This document shows, piece after piece, positions 25,533-34,189 of a stretch of 64,000 nt of DNA. Source of the stretch: an uncultured Eubacteriales bacterium (lineage in GTDB: Bacteria > Bacillota > Clostridia > Oscillospirales > Acutalibacteraceae); contig CAKSHH010000004.1 of NCBI GenBank assembly GCA_934456435.1, positions 1 through 64,000 on the forward strand, in the 5' to 3' direction. Both the position numbers and the translations under genes were made by a program. The notes under the pieces are model-generated. The model made no database searches and was not told the DNA's origin. It worked only from the letters and a program-made list of their open reading frames with translations. Position 1 is the stretch's first letter. Each line of letters opens with the position of its first letter.

Positions 25533-26308
25533 CAGATTACCTCCTTACCGTTCAACTTCAAAAATTCCTCTGCAAGGGCGTCATAGGCCGCCGCACCCTT
25601 GGAATTTTTATCGTAATAATGTATTGGCAGTCCGTAGCTCGGCGCTTCGGAAAGCTTAACGTTTCTCGGAATCGCCGTGCTGTACACCTTCTTGGGGAAA
25701 AAGCGTTTAAGCTCATTGACAACCTGGTGGGTCAGGTTCAGTCTGCCGTCATACATTGTCAGGAGCACGCCCTCCATCTCGATCAACGGATTATAAAGCC
25801 TTTTGACCTGACGAATTGTCGACATAAGCTGTGAAAGTCCCTCAAGCGCGTAATATTCGCATTGAATCGGCACAAGCACCGTGTCTGCGGCGCAAAGGGC
25901 ATTAAGCGTTATCAAGCCCAAAGAGGGGGGACAGTCCATAAAAATAAAGTCATACTGTGATTTGACAGACGCAACGGCATTTTTTATCTTGGTTTCGCGG
26001 CGCTGCATATCAACAAGCTCCAGCTCCGCTCCCGCAAGGTTCATATTCGAGGGAAGCAGCCACAGATTTTCAAAATCCGTTTTCTGAATTGCCTTTTCAA
26101 TCGGCATTGAGTTGATTATCACGTCATAAGACGAGGCTTTCAGCTCTCTTTTGTTTATTCCGAGTCCGCTTGTCGCGTTGCCCTGCGGATCAATGTCTAT
26201 CAAAAGGACACGCTGTCCTTTCACAGCGACAGATGCGGTGAGATTAACCGTCGAGGTGGTTTTTCCGACTCCGCCCTTTTGGTTTACTACCGCAATAATT
26301 TTCGCCAT
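25532..26308 (-). CDS. parA: Chromosome-partitioning ATPase ParA (Soj)
   Basis: A deviant Walker-A ATPase (NQKGGVGKTTSTVNL at about 8-22) with DIDPQGNATSGLG and MDCPPSLGLITLNAL. It forms nucleoid-bound dimers that position ParB-parS and regulate replication initiation. Length 258 aa is that of chromosomal Soj. A parS site lies 85 bp upstream of its start, so ParB binding may affect its expression. Separate from noc by a terminator. Confidence 0.96.
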   Translation of the reverse strand: MAKIIAVVNQKGGVGKTTSTVNLTASVAVKGQRVLLIDIDPQGNATSGLGINKRELKASSYDVIINSMPIEKAIQKTDFENLWLLPSNMNLAGAELELVDMQRRETKIKNAVASVKSQYDFIFMDCPPSLGLITLNALCAADTVLVPIQCEYYALEGLSQLMSTIRQVKRLYNPLIEMEGVLLTMYDGRLNLTHQVVNELKRFFPKKVYSTAIPRNVKLSEAPSYGLPIHYYDKNSKGAAAYDALAEEFLKLNGKEVI

Positions 26309-26342
26309 ATATTCACTTCCTTGTATTTTCTCCGTATCAAAG

Positions 26343-26348
26343 ATTATA
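26343..26348 (-). promoter_or_regulatory. Extended -10 of the parAB-serS promoter
   Basis: On the minus strand TGTGATATAAT gives an extended -10 (TATAAT at plus 26343-26348) about 35 nt before the parA start. The -35 is poor, which is typical for extended -10 promoters. The parS site lies just upstream. Confidence 0.55.
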
Positions 26349-26393
26349 TCACATATACATATAAAAGAAAAGTAAAAAAATTGATTTTTTTAG

Positions 26394-26409
26394 TGTTTCA
26401 CGTGAAACA
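26394..26409. promoter_or_regulatory. parS site 1 (parA-noc intergenic)
   Basis: Perfect 16-bp palindrome TGTTTCACGTGAAACA, matching the bacterial parS consensus bound by ParB. It lies between the noc terminator and the parA promoter. Confidence 0.95.
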
Positions 26410-26412
26410 TTT

Positions 26413-26440
26413 TAAAAAGGGCTGCCAGAAGCGACAACCC
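26413..26440 (-). terminator. Terminator after noc
   Basis: Minus strand GGGTTGTC and GGCAGCCC (plus 26433-26440 and 26419-26426) pair, including G-U pairs, followed by TTTTTA at 26413-26418. It ends the long mre-minD-mnm transcript. Confidence 0.75.
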
Positions 26441-26448
26441 CTCAAGAT

Positions 26449-27267
26449 TTATTTGCCGGAATCCGGCTTGTTTATCTTCACAATATACTCTATGTAATGC
26501 TCGGTTTCATTTTTCTCCGCCGTTGCGTTTATTCCGCTCTTACGCATTGTGCTCACGGCGTGGTTAAGTGTGTTTATAAATATTCTGACATCCTTGAACA
26601 CCATAACCTTTTTGCCTTTCTTTTCTTTTTCAGGCGTTTTATTGAGCAGATCCGTTATAAGCTGCTCCGTCGCATTCACGGTGAGCCCCTGTTCAACTAC
26701 CGTATCAAGAACCTGCTCCATCATTGCAACGCTCGGCAGCCGAAGCAGCGCCCTTGCGTGCCTTTCGGTAAGCCCGTAGAGCATAACGCTGTATCTGATC
26801 TCGTCGGGCAGCCGCAGGATTCTCAGTTTGTTTGACAAAGCCGATTGAGACTTTCCGAGCTTTCGCGCAACCTCCTCCTGACTGAAACCAAAACCCTTTA
26901 TAAGTCTTTCAATTGCCATGGCTTCCTCAAAAAAATGCAGATTTTCACGCTGCAGGTTTTCTATGACGGCAAGCAGGGCAGACTTTTCTTCGTCAACGTC
27001 AACAATAATCGACGGAACGGACGAAAGACCAGCCATTTTGCAGGCGCGAAGTCTGCGTTCACCCGAAATCAGCTCATATTTACCGTTTTCTTTCTTTCTG
27101 ACGGTTATCGGCTGGAGCAGACCGTTGTAGTGTATGCTTTCGGCAAGACCCTCCAAATCGTCCCAGTTAAAGCTCTTTCTCGGCTGGTGAGGATTCGGCT
27201 GAATCAAGCGTGCCGGCAATAAAACCACTTCGTTGCTCTTTTTATATTTAGTTTGGCTTTTGAGCAT
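26449..27267 (-). CDS. noc: ParB-family nucleoid-occlusion protein Noc
   Basis: A ParB paralogue: CTP-binding region GLAESIHYNGLLQPITVRK and SGERRLRACKMAG, box ENLQRENLHFFEEAMA, an HTH (FSQEEVARKLGKSQSALSNKLRILRLP) and a C-terminal domain. In Bacillus Noc binds its own sites and blocks division over the nucleoid. The call rests on position between rsmG and parAB, the place of noc, and on the absence of the LGRGLDSLF ParA-activating tail found in parB. No Bacillus-type Noc site (ATTTCCCGGGAAAT) was seen, so the DNA target may differ. The ribosome-binding site lies in a hairpin arm. Confidence 0.85.
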   Translation of the reverse strand: MLKSQTKYKKSNEVVLLPARLIQPNPHQPRKSFNWDDLEGLAESIHYNGLLQPITVRKKENGKYELISGERRLRACKMAGLSSVPSIIVDVDEEKSALLAVIENLQRENLHFFEEAMAIERLIKGFGFSQEEVARKLGKSQSALSNKLRILRLPDEIRYSVMLYGLTERHARALLRLPSVAMMEQVLDTVVEQGLTVNATEQLITDLLNKTPEKEKKGKKVMVFKDVRIFINTLNHAVSTMRKSGINATAEKNETEHYIEYIVKINKPDSGK

Positions 27268-27272
27268 ATAAA

Positions 27273-27323
27273 AACCTCCTTAAGACGTACCACAAAAATA
27301 ATGTAACACGACAAAAGGAGGTT
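27273..27323 (-). promoter_or_regulatory. rsmG-noc hairpin that contains the noc ribosome-binding site
   Basis: Minus strand: AACCTCCTT (plus 27315-27323) pairs perfectly with AAGGAGGTT (plus 27273-27281), and an inner stem CGTGTTACA/TGTGGTACG pairs fully if G-U pairs are allowed. The 3' arm is the noc Shine-Dalgarno and is followed by TTTTTAT. The element can be a terminator, an SD-masking hairpin, or both. Confidence 0.75.
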
Positions 27324-27377
27324 GTCCATTGTTTTTCATTGACCGAAAAACACCTTATTCTTTTTATTTTTTGTTTA

Positions 27378-28088
27378 TCAGAGCGGTTTTTTTGATATTT
27401 GTGCCGAAGCACGCGGATATTTTGACGGAGTTTGCGATATTTTTTCGGTAATAATAATGTATCGGTCTCCGCATTTTTCAATATTGAAATGCTTTGTTTC
27501 CCTGATTCTGCCGCCGAGAAGCTTTATCGCACCCTCGGACATTGTAATTTCTTCGTCGGTTTTTGCGGCTTTCATCGGAGCAAAAATTCCGCCGACCTTG
27601 ACAAACGGAAGACAGTATTCGCCGAGAGTGTTAAGATTGGCAACGGCACGCGCCGTTACAAGATCATATTTCTCACGAAAATCTGCGTCCTTGCCTGCAA
27701 GTTCGGCACGCTGATGAACTATATCGGCATTAAGTCCGAGCTCACGAAGCAACGAATCAATAAAAACAAGCCTTTTGTTTGTTCCGTCAAGCAAAGTCAT
27801 TTTCAAATCAGGTCTTGCAATCAGCAAAACAACACCCGGAAAGCCTGCACCCGTGCCGACGTCAATAACCTTTGCGCCCATCTGCAAATCAACACAGCTC
27901 AAAAGCGAAAGCGAATCAATAAAATGCTTGTATAGGATTCCCTCAGGGTCGGTAATTGCAGTAAGATTAAGGGTTTTATTCGTTTCAACTAGGCGTTCGG
28001 CGTATATGTCAAACCTGTCAAGCGCAGTATTATCTAATGAAACGCCGAGTTTTTCTGCTTCTTCCTTTAAAATGACCTTATCAATCAT
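27378..28088 (-). CDS. rsmG: 16S rRNA (guanine-527-N7)-methyltransferase
   Basis: SAM-dependent methyltransferase of the GidB family, modifying G527 in the 530 loop. SAM motif KVIDVGTGAGFPGVVLLI near residue 68, with the family's TLLDGTNKRLVFI and VTARAVANL. The start at 28088 (MIDKVILKEEAEKLG) is supported by AGGAG 6 nt upstream, and it overlaps the mnmG stop by 8 bp. Length 236 aa. Classic gidA-gidB order. Confidence 0.95.
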   Translation of the reverse strand: MIDKVILKEEAEKLGVSLDNTALDRFDIYAERLVETNKTLNLTAITDPEGILYKHFIDSLSLLSCVDLQMGAKVIDVGTGAGFPGVVLLIARPDLKMTLLDGTNKRLVFIDSLLRELGLNADIVHQRAELAGKDADFREKYDLVTARAVANLNTLGEYCLPFVKVGGIFAPMKAAKTDEEITMSEGAIKLLGGRIRETKHFNIEKCGDRYIIITEKISQTPSKYPRASAQISKKPL

Positions 28089-29958
28089 TTTTTCGCTCCT
28101 TTTCAAGGTAAATGAGTAAGACGGAAATATCGGACGGACTCACTCCCGATATTCTCGAAGCCTGTCCTATGCTGTGGGGTCTGATTTTAGTAAGCTTTTC
28201 TCTTGCTTCCAGTCTCAATCCGAGAATTGAATTGTAATCAATGTCTTCGGGCAAGGTCTGAACCTCTAAACGGTGCATTTCATCGACCTGAGCCTGCTGT
28301 CTTTTGATATATCCCTCATATTTTGTGTCAATTTCAACCTGTTCAAAGATTTCATACGGCAAATCGGGTCTGTCTCGATCAATCGGCGTAAGGCAGTCAT
28401 ATCCGATCTGCGGCCGTTTCAGCAAATCACAAAGCCGTACTCCCGTCGCTGCCGGTGATGTTTCACGTGAAACAAGTATATTGTTCAACTCTTCCGACGG
28501 CGCAAAAACCGTCTTTTCGGTTCTTTTCTTTTCTTCGGCTATCAAATCAAGCTTTTTCAAGAACTTATCATATCTTTCGTCGCTGATAAGTCCGATTTCG
28601 TGTCCTATCGGCGTAAGACGGCGGTCTGCGTTGTCCTGCCTGAGCAAAAGACGGTATTCTGAGCGTGAGGTCATCATTCTGTAAGGATCGGAACAGCCCT
28701 TTGTGACCAGATCATCAATCAATGTGCCGATATATGAACCCGAACGCTCCAAAATAAGCGGTTTTTGTCCGTTTACCTTCCTTGCGGCATTGATTCCAGC
28801 AACCAATCCCTGTGCGGCGGCCTCTTCATAGCCTGACGAGCCGTTAAACTGTCCTGCACCGAAAAGTCCGTTATAGTCAAGGAATTCCAAGCTTGGTTTA
28901 AGTGCAAGCGGGTCAACACAGTCGTATTCAATAGCATAAGCTGTTCGCATCAGCTCTGCGTGCTCCAAGCCTGGTATCGTTCTTATAAATTTGAGCTGAA
29001 CGTCCTCTGGCAAAGAAGATGAGAGTCCCTGGAGATACATTTCCTCGGTGTGCTCGCCGCAGGGTTCAATAAAAATCTGATGCCGTTCTTTTTCAGCGAA
29101 TCTGACTATCTTATCCTCAATGCTCGGACAGTAGCGCGGTCCCTTGCCGTCAATTTTGCCGCTGTAAAGAGGGGAACGGTGCAAATTTTTCAAAATAACG
29201 TCTTTGGTTTCAGGATTTGTGTAGGTTATGTAGCACGGAAGCTTGTTTTTTACATCGCTTCTGTTATCAAATGAAAACGGAACGATTCTCTCGTCGCCGT
29301 TCTGAATTTCGAGTTTCTCGCAGTCAACCGTCTTTCTGTTGACACGCGACGGTGTTCCTGTTTTAAAGCGCCTTGTCGGAACGCCTATTCTCTTGAGGGC
29401 TTCACCGAGCTTTTTCGCAGGAAACATTCCGTCAGGTCCGCTCTCGTAGGAGACATCACCGACATAAACCTTGCCGCTGAGGAACGTTCCGGTCGCAAGA
29501 ACCACGCAGTCCGCAGTATAAACCGCCTCAAGATGTGTTTTTAACTGCCACTTGCCGTTCTCAAGCTTGCATATATCAACGATTTCGCCCTGTCTGAGAT
29601 CCAAATGATTCTGAAGCTCAAGAGCGTGCTTCATATAGTCGGAATACAAACGCCTGTCAATCTGTGCACGCAGGCTGTGCACCGCAGGACCCTTGCCGAG
29701 ATTGAGTATTCTGCTCTGCAAGGTATTTGCATCTGCGGCTTTTCCCATCTCGCCGCCCAAAGCGTCAATTTCACGAACAAGGTGTCCTTTTGAAGTGCCG
29801 CCGATCGACGGATTGCACGCCATATTGCCGACCCAATCAAGGTTTATCGTAAACACACAGGTTTCACAGCCAAGGCGTGCCGAAGCAAGACCCGCTTCGA
29901 TTCCTGCGTGTCCTGCGCCTATAACTATGACCTGATAATCCTTTGCAAAATACTCCAT
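28081..29958 (-). CDS. mnmG: tRNA uridine-5-carboxymethylaminomethyl modification enzyme MnmG (GidA)
   Basis: FAD- and folate-linked half of the MnmE-MnmG complex that modifies U34 of tRNAs reading split codon boxes. The FAD motif VIGAGHAGIEAGLASARLG is at the N-terminus, with NPSIGGTSKGHLVREIDALGG, the conserved YVGDVSYESGPDG and C-terminal SIGQASRISGVSPSDISVL. Length 625 aa is standard. A parS site is embedded in codons for VSRET (28459-28474). Confidence 0.97.
   Translation of the reverse strand: MEYFAKDYQVIVIGAGHAGIEAGLASARLGCETCVFTINLDWVGNMACNPSIGGTSKGHLVREIDALGGEMGKAADANTLQSRILNLGKGPAVHSLRAQIDRRLYSDYMKHALELQNHLDLRQGEIVDICKLENGKWQLKTHLEAVYTADCVVLATGTFLSGKVYVGDVSYESGPDGMFPAKKLGEALKRIGVPTRRFKTGTPSRVNRKTVDCEKLEIQNGDERIVPFSFDNRSDVKNKLPCYITYTNPETKDVILKNLHRSPLYSGKIDGKGPRYCPSIEDKIVRFAEKERHQIFIEPCGEHTEEMYLQGLSSSLPEDVQLKFIRTIPGLEHAELMRTAYAIEYDCVDPLALKPSLEFLDYNGLFGAGQFNGSSGYEEAAAQGLVAGINAARKVNGQKPLILERSGSYIGTLIDDLVTKGCSDPYRMMTSRSEYRLLLRQDNADRRLTPIGHEIGLISDERYDKFLKKLDLIAEEKKRTEKTVFAPSEELNNILVSRETSPAATGVRLCDLLKRPQIGYDCLTPIDRDRPDLPYEIFEQVEIDTKYEGYIKRQQAQVDEMHRLEVQTLPEDIDYNSILGLRLEAREKLTKIRPHSIGQASRISGVSPSDISVLLIYLEKERKND
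28459..28474. promoter_or_regulatory. parS site 2 (inside mnmG)
   Basis: Second perfect TGTTTCACGTGAAACA, in the coding sequence where it encodes VSRET. It is 2,065 bp from site 1; Bacillota usually carry several parS sites near the origin. Confidence 0.95.
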
Positions 29959-29975
29959 AAAACTTCTCTTTTCGT

Positions 29976-31346
29976 TTATTTTCCTACGCAGAACTGTCTA
30001 AACACTTCATCGACAACAGCTTCGCTTGCTTTCTGTCCTGTCAGCTCAAGCAGGGCGGCAATGGCATCATCAATGCAAACACCGACCGCATCAAGCGTAA
30101 GTCCCATATTCAAAGCGTTTTCGGCATCGTTCAATGCGCTCTCGGCTCTCTGGCAGCAGAGCCTTTGCCTCTCGTTGGCAAGCATTGCAGACGTCGTATC
30201 AAAATCCTTGACTCCGAGCATGGTTGTGACGCGCTCGCAGAGCTCATCATATCCGTCTCCGAGCTTTGCCGAAATACAGACCGCTTTTCCGAGCCTATTT
30301 TCGACGTAATCAATATCAAGCTCCGATTCGAGATCCGACTTATTTATAATAGGTATAACGTTTTTTTCGCGGCAGAGCTCAATCAGCTCCTTATCTTCCT
30401 CGGAAAGTGCTTTTGACGAATCAAAAACAGCAAAAATAATCGCCGCTCTCTCCAATTTTTTGCGGCTTCTTTCCACGCCGATTTTTTCGACAGGGTCACC
30501 TGTTTCTCTCATTCCTGCGGTATCGGAAATTTTCAGAATACATCCGTCAAGATTTATTGTTTCTTCGACTACATCACGCGTTGTTCCCTCAATCTCAGTA
30601 ACGATAGAGCGGTCGTAGCCCGTCATCAGATTCATTAACGTGGATTTTCCGACATTCGGCTTGCCGACAATTGCAGCTTCAACACCCGAAGTGATTGCCA
30701 TACCGCTGTCAAATTTGGAAAGCAAAATGTTTATTTCTATTTTGGCATTATTTATAGTTTTCTTTATCTCTTCATCACCGAGCTCTTCAATTTCATCGTC
30801 GGGATAATCGACCCAAGCGGCAATGTGAGCCGCGACGGAGAGAAGCGAAGAATTTATTTCGTTTATCTTTTTGCTGAGCGAACCCTCAAGCAGATTGTAT
30901 GCCGCGTTTGCGCCCTGGTCACCTTGAGCCGAAATCAAAGTCATAACACTCTCCGCTTTTGAGAGGTCAAGCTTTCCGTTGAGAAAAGCGCGTTTTGTAA
31001 ACTCGCCGGGTGCAGCAGGGGAAGCACCGTTTTCAAGAATAAGACGAAGTATTTTTTTCATCAAAAAAACTCCGCCGTGACAATTTATTTCAACAACATC
31101 TTCGCCCGTGTAGCTGTGCGGGGCGCGAAAAACAAGACAAACCGCATCGTCAACGGCAGTCTTTCCGTCAATTATTCTGCCGTAGTGCGCGCGGTATCCC
31201 TTTGACTCCGAAAGCTTCTTTCCTGAAAATGCGGAAAAAATACTGTCGGCAATTTTTATTGATTCTTCGCCGGAAATTCTTATAATTCCGACGCCGCCGG
31301 TACCCAACGGTGTGGATATGGCGGCGATCGTAGAACAGTCAAGCAT
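29976..31346 (-). CDS. mnmE: tRNA modification GTPase MnmE (TrmE)
   Basis: Partner of MnmG. An N-terminal folate-binding domain (IAAISTPLGTGGVGIIRISG), a helical domain and an inserted G domain: GKPNVGKSTLMN (G1), EIEGTTRD (G2/G3 region), DTAGMR, NKSD (G4), then the C-terminal FCVGK with the Cys characteristic of MnmE. Length 456 aa. It lies 17 bp upstream of mnmG and 11 bp downstream of minD, placing tRNA modification in the same transcript as cell-shape genes. Confidence 0.97.
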   Translation of the reverse strand: MLDCSTIAAISTPLGTGGVGIIRISGEESIKIADSIFSAFSGKKLSESKGYRAHYGRIIDGKTAVDDAVCLVFRAPHSYTGEDVVEINCHGGVFLMKKILRLILENGASPAAPGEFTKRAFLNGKLDLSKAESVMTLISAQGDQGANAAYNLLEGSLSKKINEINSSLLSVAAHIAAWVDYPDDEIEELGDEEIKKTINNAKIEINILLSKFDSGMAITSGVEAAIVGKPNVGKSTLMNLMTGYDRSIVTEIEGTTRDVVEETINLDGCILKISDTAGMRETGDPVEKIGVERSRKKLERAAIIFAVFDSSKALSEEDKELIELCREKNVIPIINKSDLESELDIDYVENRLGKAVCISAKLGDGYDELCERVTTMLGVKDFDTTSAMLANERQRLCCQRAESALNDAENALNMGLTLDAVGVCIDDAIAALLELTGQKASEAVVDEVFRQFCVGK

Positions 31347-31357
31347 TATTCAAATCC

Positions 31358-32080
31358 TCACAGCTTCAAATTGATATTCATTCCCTCAAAGCGCAATGCA
31401 ATCCTTCTGAATGCTTCCTTTGCCTTTGAGCTGTCAAGCGTTCTCATTCCGATAACCGAGCAATAAGAAAGCTTTTTGTCTTCCGGAACAACACCGACAA
31501 GCTGGAGCACGGTTGAATCAATTACCTCGTCGATGTTGAGGTAATGACCCTGCGCGGTCTGTCTTTTGCTGAATCGGTTAATTATCAGCTTAACGTCGGG
31601 AACGCCGAGTTCACTCAGCCTGTCCGCGGCAAAAGCACCGACGCGAACACAGACCTCATCGGCTGTGGAAACAATAATTCCCTCGTCGGCACACGCTGCA
31701 GCAAGCAAGAAGCCACCGCTTACTCCTGCCGGAGCGTCCATAAGAATGTAATCAAAATGATCGTCATAAAAATCAATCATTTTCTTAATCTTCTCTTCCG
31801 TATATTCGCCGTCAAAGCTTCCCGGAGCGGTCAAAAGGGAGGGACCGATCGTGGAACGAAGAGCCTGCATAGGTTCACAGGCACCCTTAACAACATCGCC
31901 CCAGTTGAAAATTCCCGTGTCGTCGGACGCAAGAATAAGATCCAAACAGCCCATTCCGATATCAAAATCGACAACCAAAACATTCTGTCCGATATTGCAA
32001 AGCTCAATAGCAATGCCGGCGGTAAGCGTTGATTTACCCACGCCGCCCTTTCCGGAAGCAAATATTATTTTTCGTGCCAT
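31358..32080 (-). CDS. minD: Septum-site-determining ATPase MinD
   Basis: ParA/MinD ATPase: deviant Walker A FASGKGGVGKSTLTAGI, DFDIGMGCLDLIL, and MDAPAGVSGGFLLAAACADEGIIVSTADEVCVRVGAFAADRL, all MinD-like. It normally recruits the FtsZ inhibitor MinC to the membrane. Two oddities: no minC or minE is adjacent, and the last residues (FRRIALRFEGMNINLKL) are only a weak version of the C-terminal membrane-targeting amphipathic helix. A related ATPase role cannot be excluded. It sits 19 bp after PBP2. 240 aa. Confidence 0.85.
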   Translation of the reverse strand: MARKIIFASGKGGVGKSTLTAGIAIELCNIGQNVLVVDFDIGMGCLDLILASDDTGIFNWGDVVKGACEPMQALRSTIGPSLLTAPGSFDGEYTEEKIKKMIDFYDDHFDYILMDAPAGVSGGFLLAAACADEGIIVSTADEVCVRVGAFAADRLSELGVPDVKLIINRFSKRQTAQGHYLNIDEVIDSTVLQLVGVVPEDKKLSYCSVIGMRTLDSSKAKEAFRRIALRFEGMNINLKL

Positions 32081-32099
32081 TTTCCCTCACATCCTTCTT

Positions 32100-34160
32100 T
32101 TATCTTAAAAGGTCGGTATTTGTGCTGTTATCCGTATCATCATAATTTTCGCTGTTGTTGTCGGAAACAGTAGTTTTGTTCTTATAATAATAGTTATAGA
32201 TTGACGAAGCAACCGGAGCAAGGCTACCGCCGGAATATGCTCCCTCAACCGCAACTGCAACCGCAATTTCGGGGTCGTCATAAGGAGCAAAGGTGATAAG
32301 AAATCCGTTGGTATAGATACCTTTCTGTCCGTTAATCGTCTTTTCAACGGTCGAAGTACCCGTCTTACAGGCCACGTCAACAATAGTGTCATCAAAGCTG
32401 CCCTCAAGAGTAACAGTAGCAACTCGGTGCATACCTTCTTTAATAATCTGAATGTTTTTCTTTTTGAAGCCCGTTTCGCAGACTACCTCAGGCTCCTTTT
32501 CCATTATAACCGTTGAATTGTCGGAGGAGAGAACGGACTTGACAATGTGTGCGCTGTACCTTGTACCTCCGTTGGCTATCGTCGCAACATAATTGCAAAG
32601 CTGGAGCGGAGTGAAAAGGTTGCCTGCCTGTCCGATCGCCGACTGGAGCGAAAAACCTGTCTGCCATGTCTGACCGATAGAGGTTCGGTAACTCGGAGAA
32701 TCAAGAACACCCGTGTTCTCGTAAAGCTCGATTCCCGTAGGCTGTCCGAGTCCGAGCATCTCGCGGTACATATTCATCTTTTCAATGCCGAGCAGCTCGC
32801 CGCCGAAGTGGTAGAAATAAATATTACAGGAATCCTGCAAAGCGGTTCTTATGTCAATCGTTGTGGTTTCGGGGTTGTTGTTACAGACAAGTCCGTATTT
32901 ATATGTTCCCGTACACTCGATCGTCGAGTTCTCGTCGGCAACGCCCTCTTCAAGGATTCCGATCGCCGTCGAAACCTTTGCGGTCGAACCGGGAGCGTAG
33001 GTGCTCAAAAGCGCGCGGTTGAAAAGAGGGGAATTTGAATCCTTCGCGAGCTTAGAATAGTCTTTGTAGTATGAATTAAGGTCGTACGACGGATAGGTCG
33101 CAATCGAAAGAATTTCACCCGTCTTGCAGTTCATAACAACTGCCGCGCCGCCGCTCGCGTTTGCGCTCGAAAGCGATTTGCATTTTTCGGCAAGCGCATC
33201 CTGCGTAACCTTTTGCAATGCGGCATCAATGGTGAGAACAACATTTTCACCGTTTTCCAAATCAATGGTTTTAGTCGTCTGTGTACCGTCAAGCGCAGTC
33301 GTAACAATTTTCGTTCCGTTCTTTCCTTTCAGCTCCTTTTCAAAAAGCTGTTCAATGCCGCTCTTGCCGACAATGTCGTCCATCGCGTAACCGTCCGATT
33401 TAAGCTGCGCGTATTCCTCCGCGCTGATAACGCCCGTAACACCGATAATGTGCGGAGCGATAGTTCCATCGGCATATTCGCGGTAATTTACAACCTGAAC
33501 ATCAACGCCTTTATAGAAATTACTGTTTTCCTTAATTACCGAGGCAACCTCGTCGCTGACGTCCGTTGCAAAGGTGTAGGGATTTGCGGAATTGAAAAGA
33601 CCGATCTTCATCTGGTAGCAAACGGAAGCGATTTTTCTCGCGTCTGCCTTTGAATAGCTCTGGAGCTTATACCTGTCAATGAGCTCGTTCATACAGTCGT
33701 CCGCCGTTGCATATTTGTTGAGACGAAGAATATCGCGCGACTTCATTGTTTCGATATCCTTGTCCCTGTCCTTGGCAAACTGATAATTGCCGTTGGAATC
33801 CATAACAATCGGAATATCGTCGTTCCACTTGACCTTGTTCTGCTCAAAAAGGTCGATCAGGGATTTAATAATCTTGTTGCGCTCTTCCTGCTTTGAATAT
33901 TCGGGAAAATCCGAAGCGAGGAAAACAACGTCGTTGCCCTGACGGTTGCCGACGATAACGTTTCCGTTTCTGTCAAGTATCTGACCTCTCAGCGCCTTGA
34001 CCTCGGTCGATTCAACCGAAGCGGTATTCGACGCCGTGTCTTTTTTTCCGTCAATAACCTGATTCTTCAAAAGAGTAAAAACAAACACGGAAATAAGACT
34101 CGCAAAGATGACTATCATCGCGATAAATCTTCCTTTTTTCTCTTCACGGGCAAATCTCAT
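32100..34160 (-). CDS. mrdA: Penicillin-binding protein 2, elongasome transpeptidase
   Basis: Class B PBP: cytoplasmic tail, one transmembrane helix (about residues 13-33), a pedestal with LRGQILDRNGNVI, and a transpeptidase domain with SxxK (APGSTAKVST, near 395), SxN (DSCN) and KTGT (near 600). The C-terminal tail is Asn/Asp-rich. Start at 34160 from AAAGGAG 8 nt upstream. It directly follows mreBCD, so the elongation (PBP2/MrdA) role is preferred over sporulation SpoVD; no PASTA domain is present. Its SEDS partner RodA is not in the window. 686 aa. Confidence 0.9.
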   Translation of the reverse strand: MRFAREEKKGRFIAMIVIFASLISVFVFTLLKNQVIDGKKDTASNTASVESTEVKALRGQILDRNGNVIVGNRQGNDVVFLASDFPEYSKQEERNKIIKSLIDLFEQNKVKWNDDIPIVMDSNGNYQFAKDRDKDIETMKSRDILRLNKYATADDCMNELIDRYKLQSYSKADARKIASVCYQMKIGLFNSANPYTFATDVSDEVASVIKENSNFYKGVDVQVVNYREYADGTIAPHIIGVTGVISAEEYAQLKSDGYAMDDIVGKSGIEQLFEKELKGKNGTKIVTTALDGTQTTKTIDLENGENVVLTIDAALQKVTQDALAEKCKSLSSANASGGAAVVMNCKTGEILSIATYPSYDLNSYYKDYSKLAKDSNSPLFNRALLSTYAPGSTAKVSTAIGILEEGVADENSTIECTGTYKYGLVCNNNPETTTIDIRTALQDSCNIYFYHFGGELLGIEKMNMYREMLGLGQPTGIELYENTGVLDSPSYRTSIGQTWQTGFSLQSAIGQAGNLFTPLQLCNYVATIANGGTRYSAHIVKSVLSSDNSTVIMEKEPEVVCETGFKKKNIQIIKEGMHRVATVTLEGSFDDTIVDVACKTGTSTVEKTINGQKGIYTNGFLITFAPYDDPEIAVAVAVEGAYSGGSLAPVASSIYNYYYKNKTTVSDNNSENYDDTDNSTNTDLLR

Positions 34161-34189
34161 TGTTTTCACTCCTTTGCTTTAATTTTTTT

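Noticed and set aside
26449..27267. Second parB rather than noc
   Set aside because: It lacks the N-terminal ParA-activating tail and sits in the noc position between rsmG and parA.
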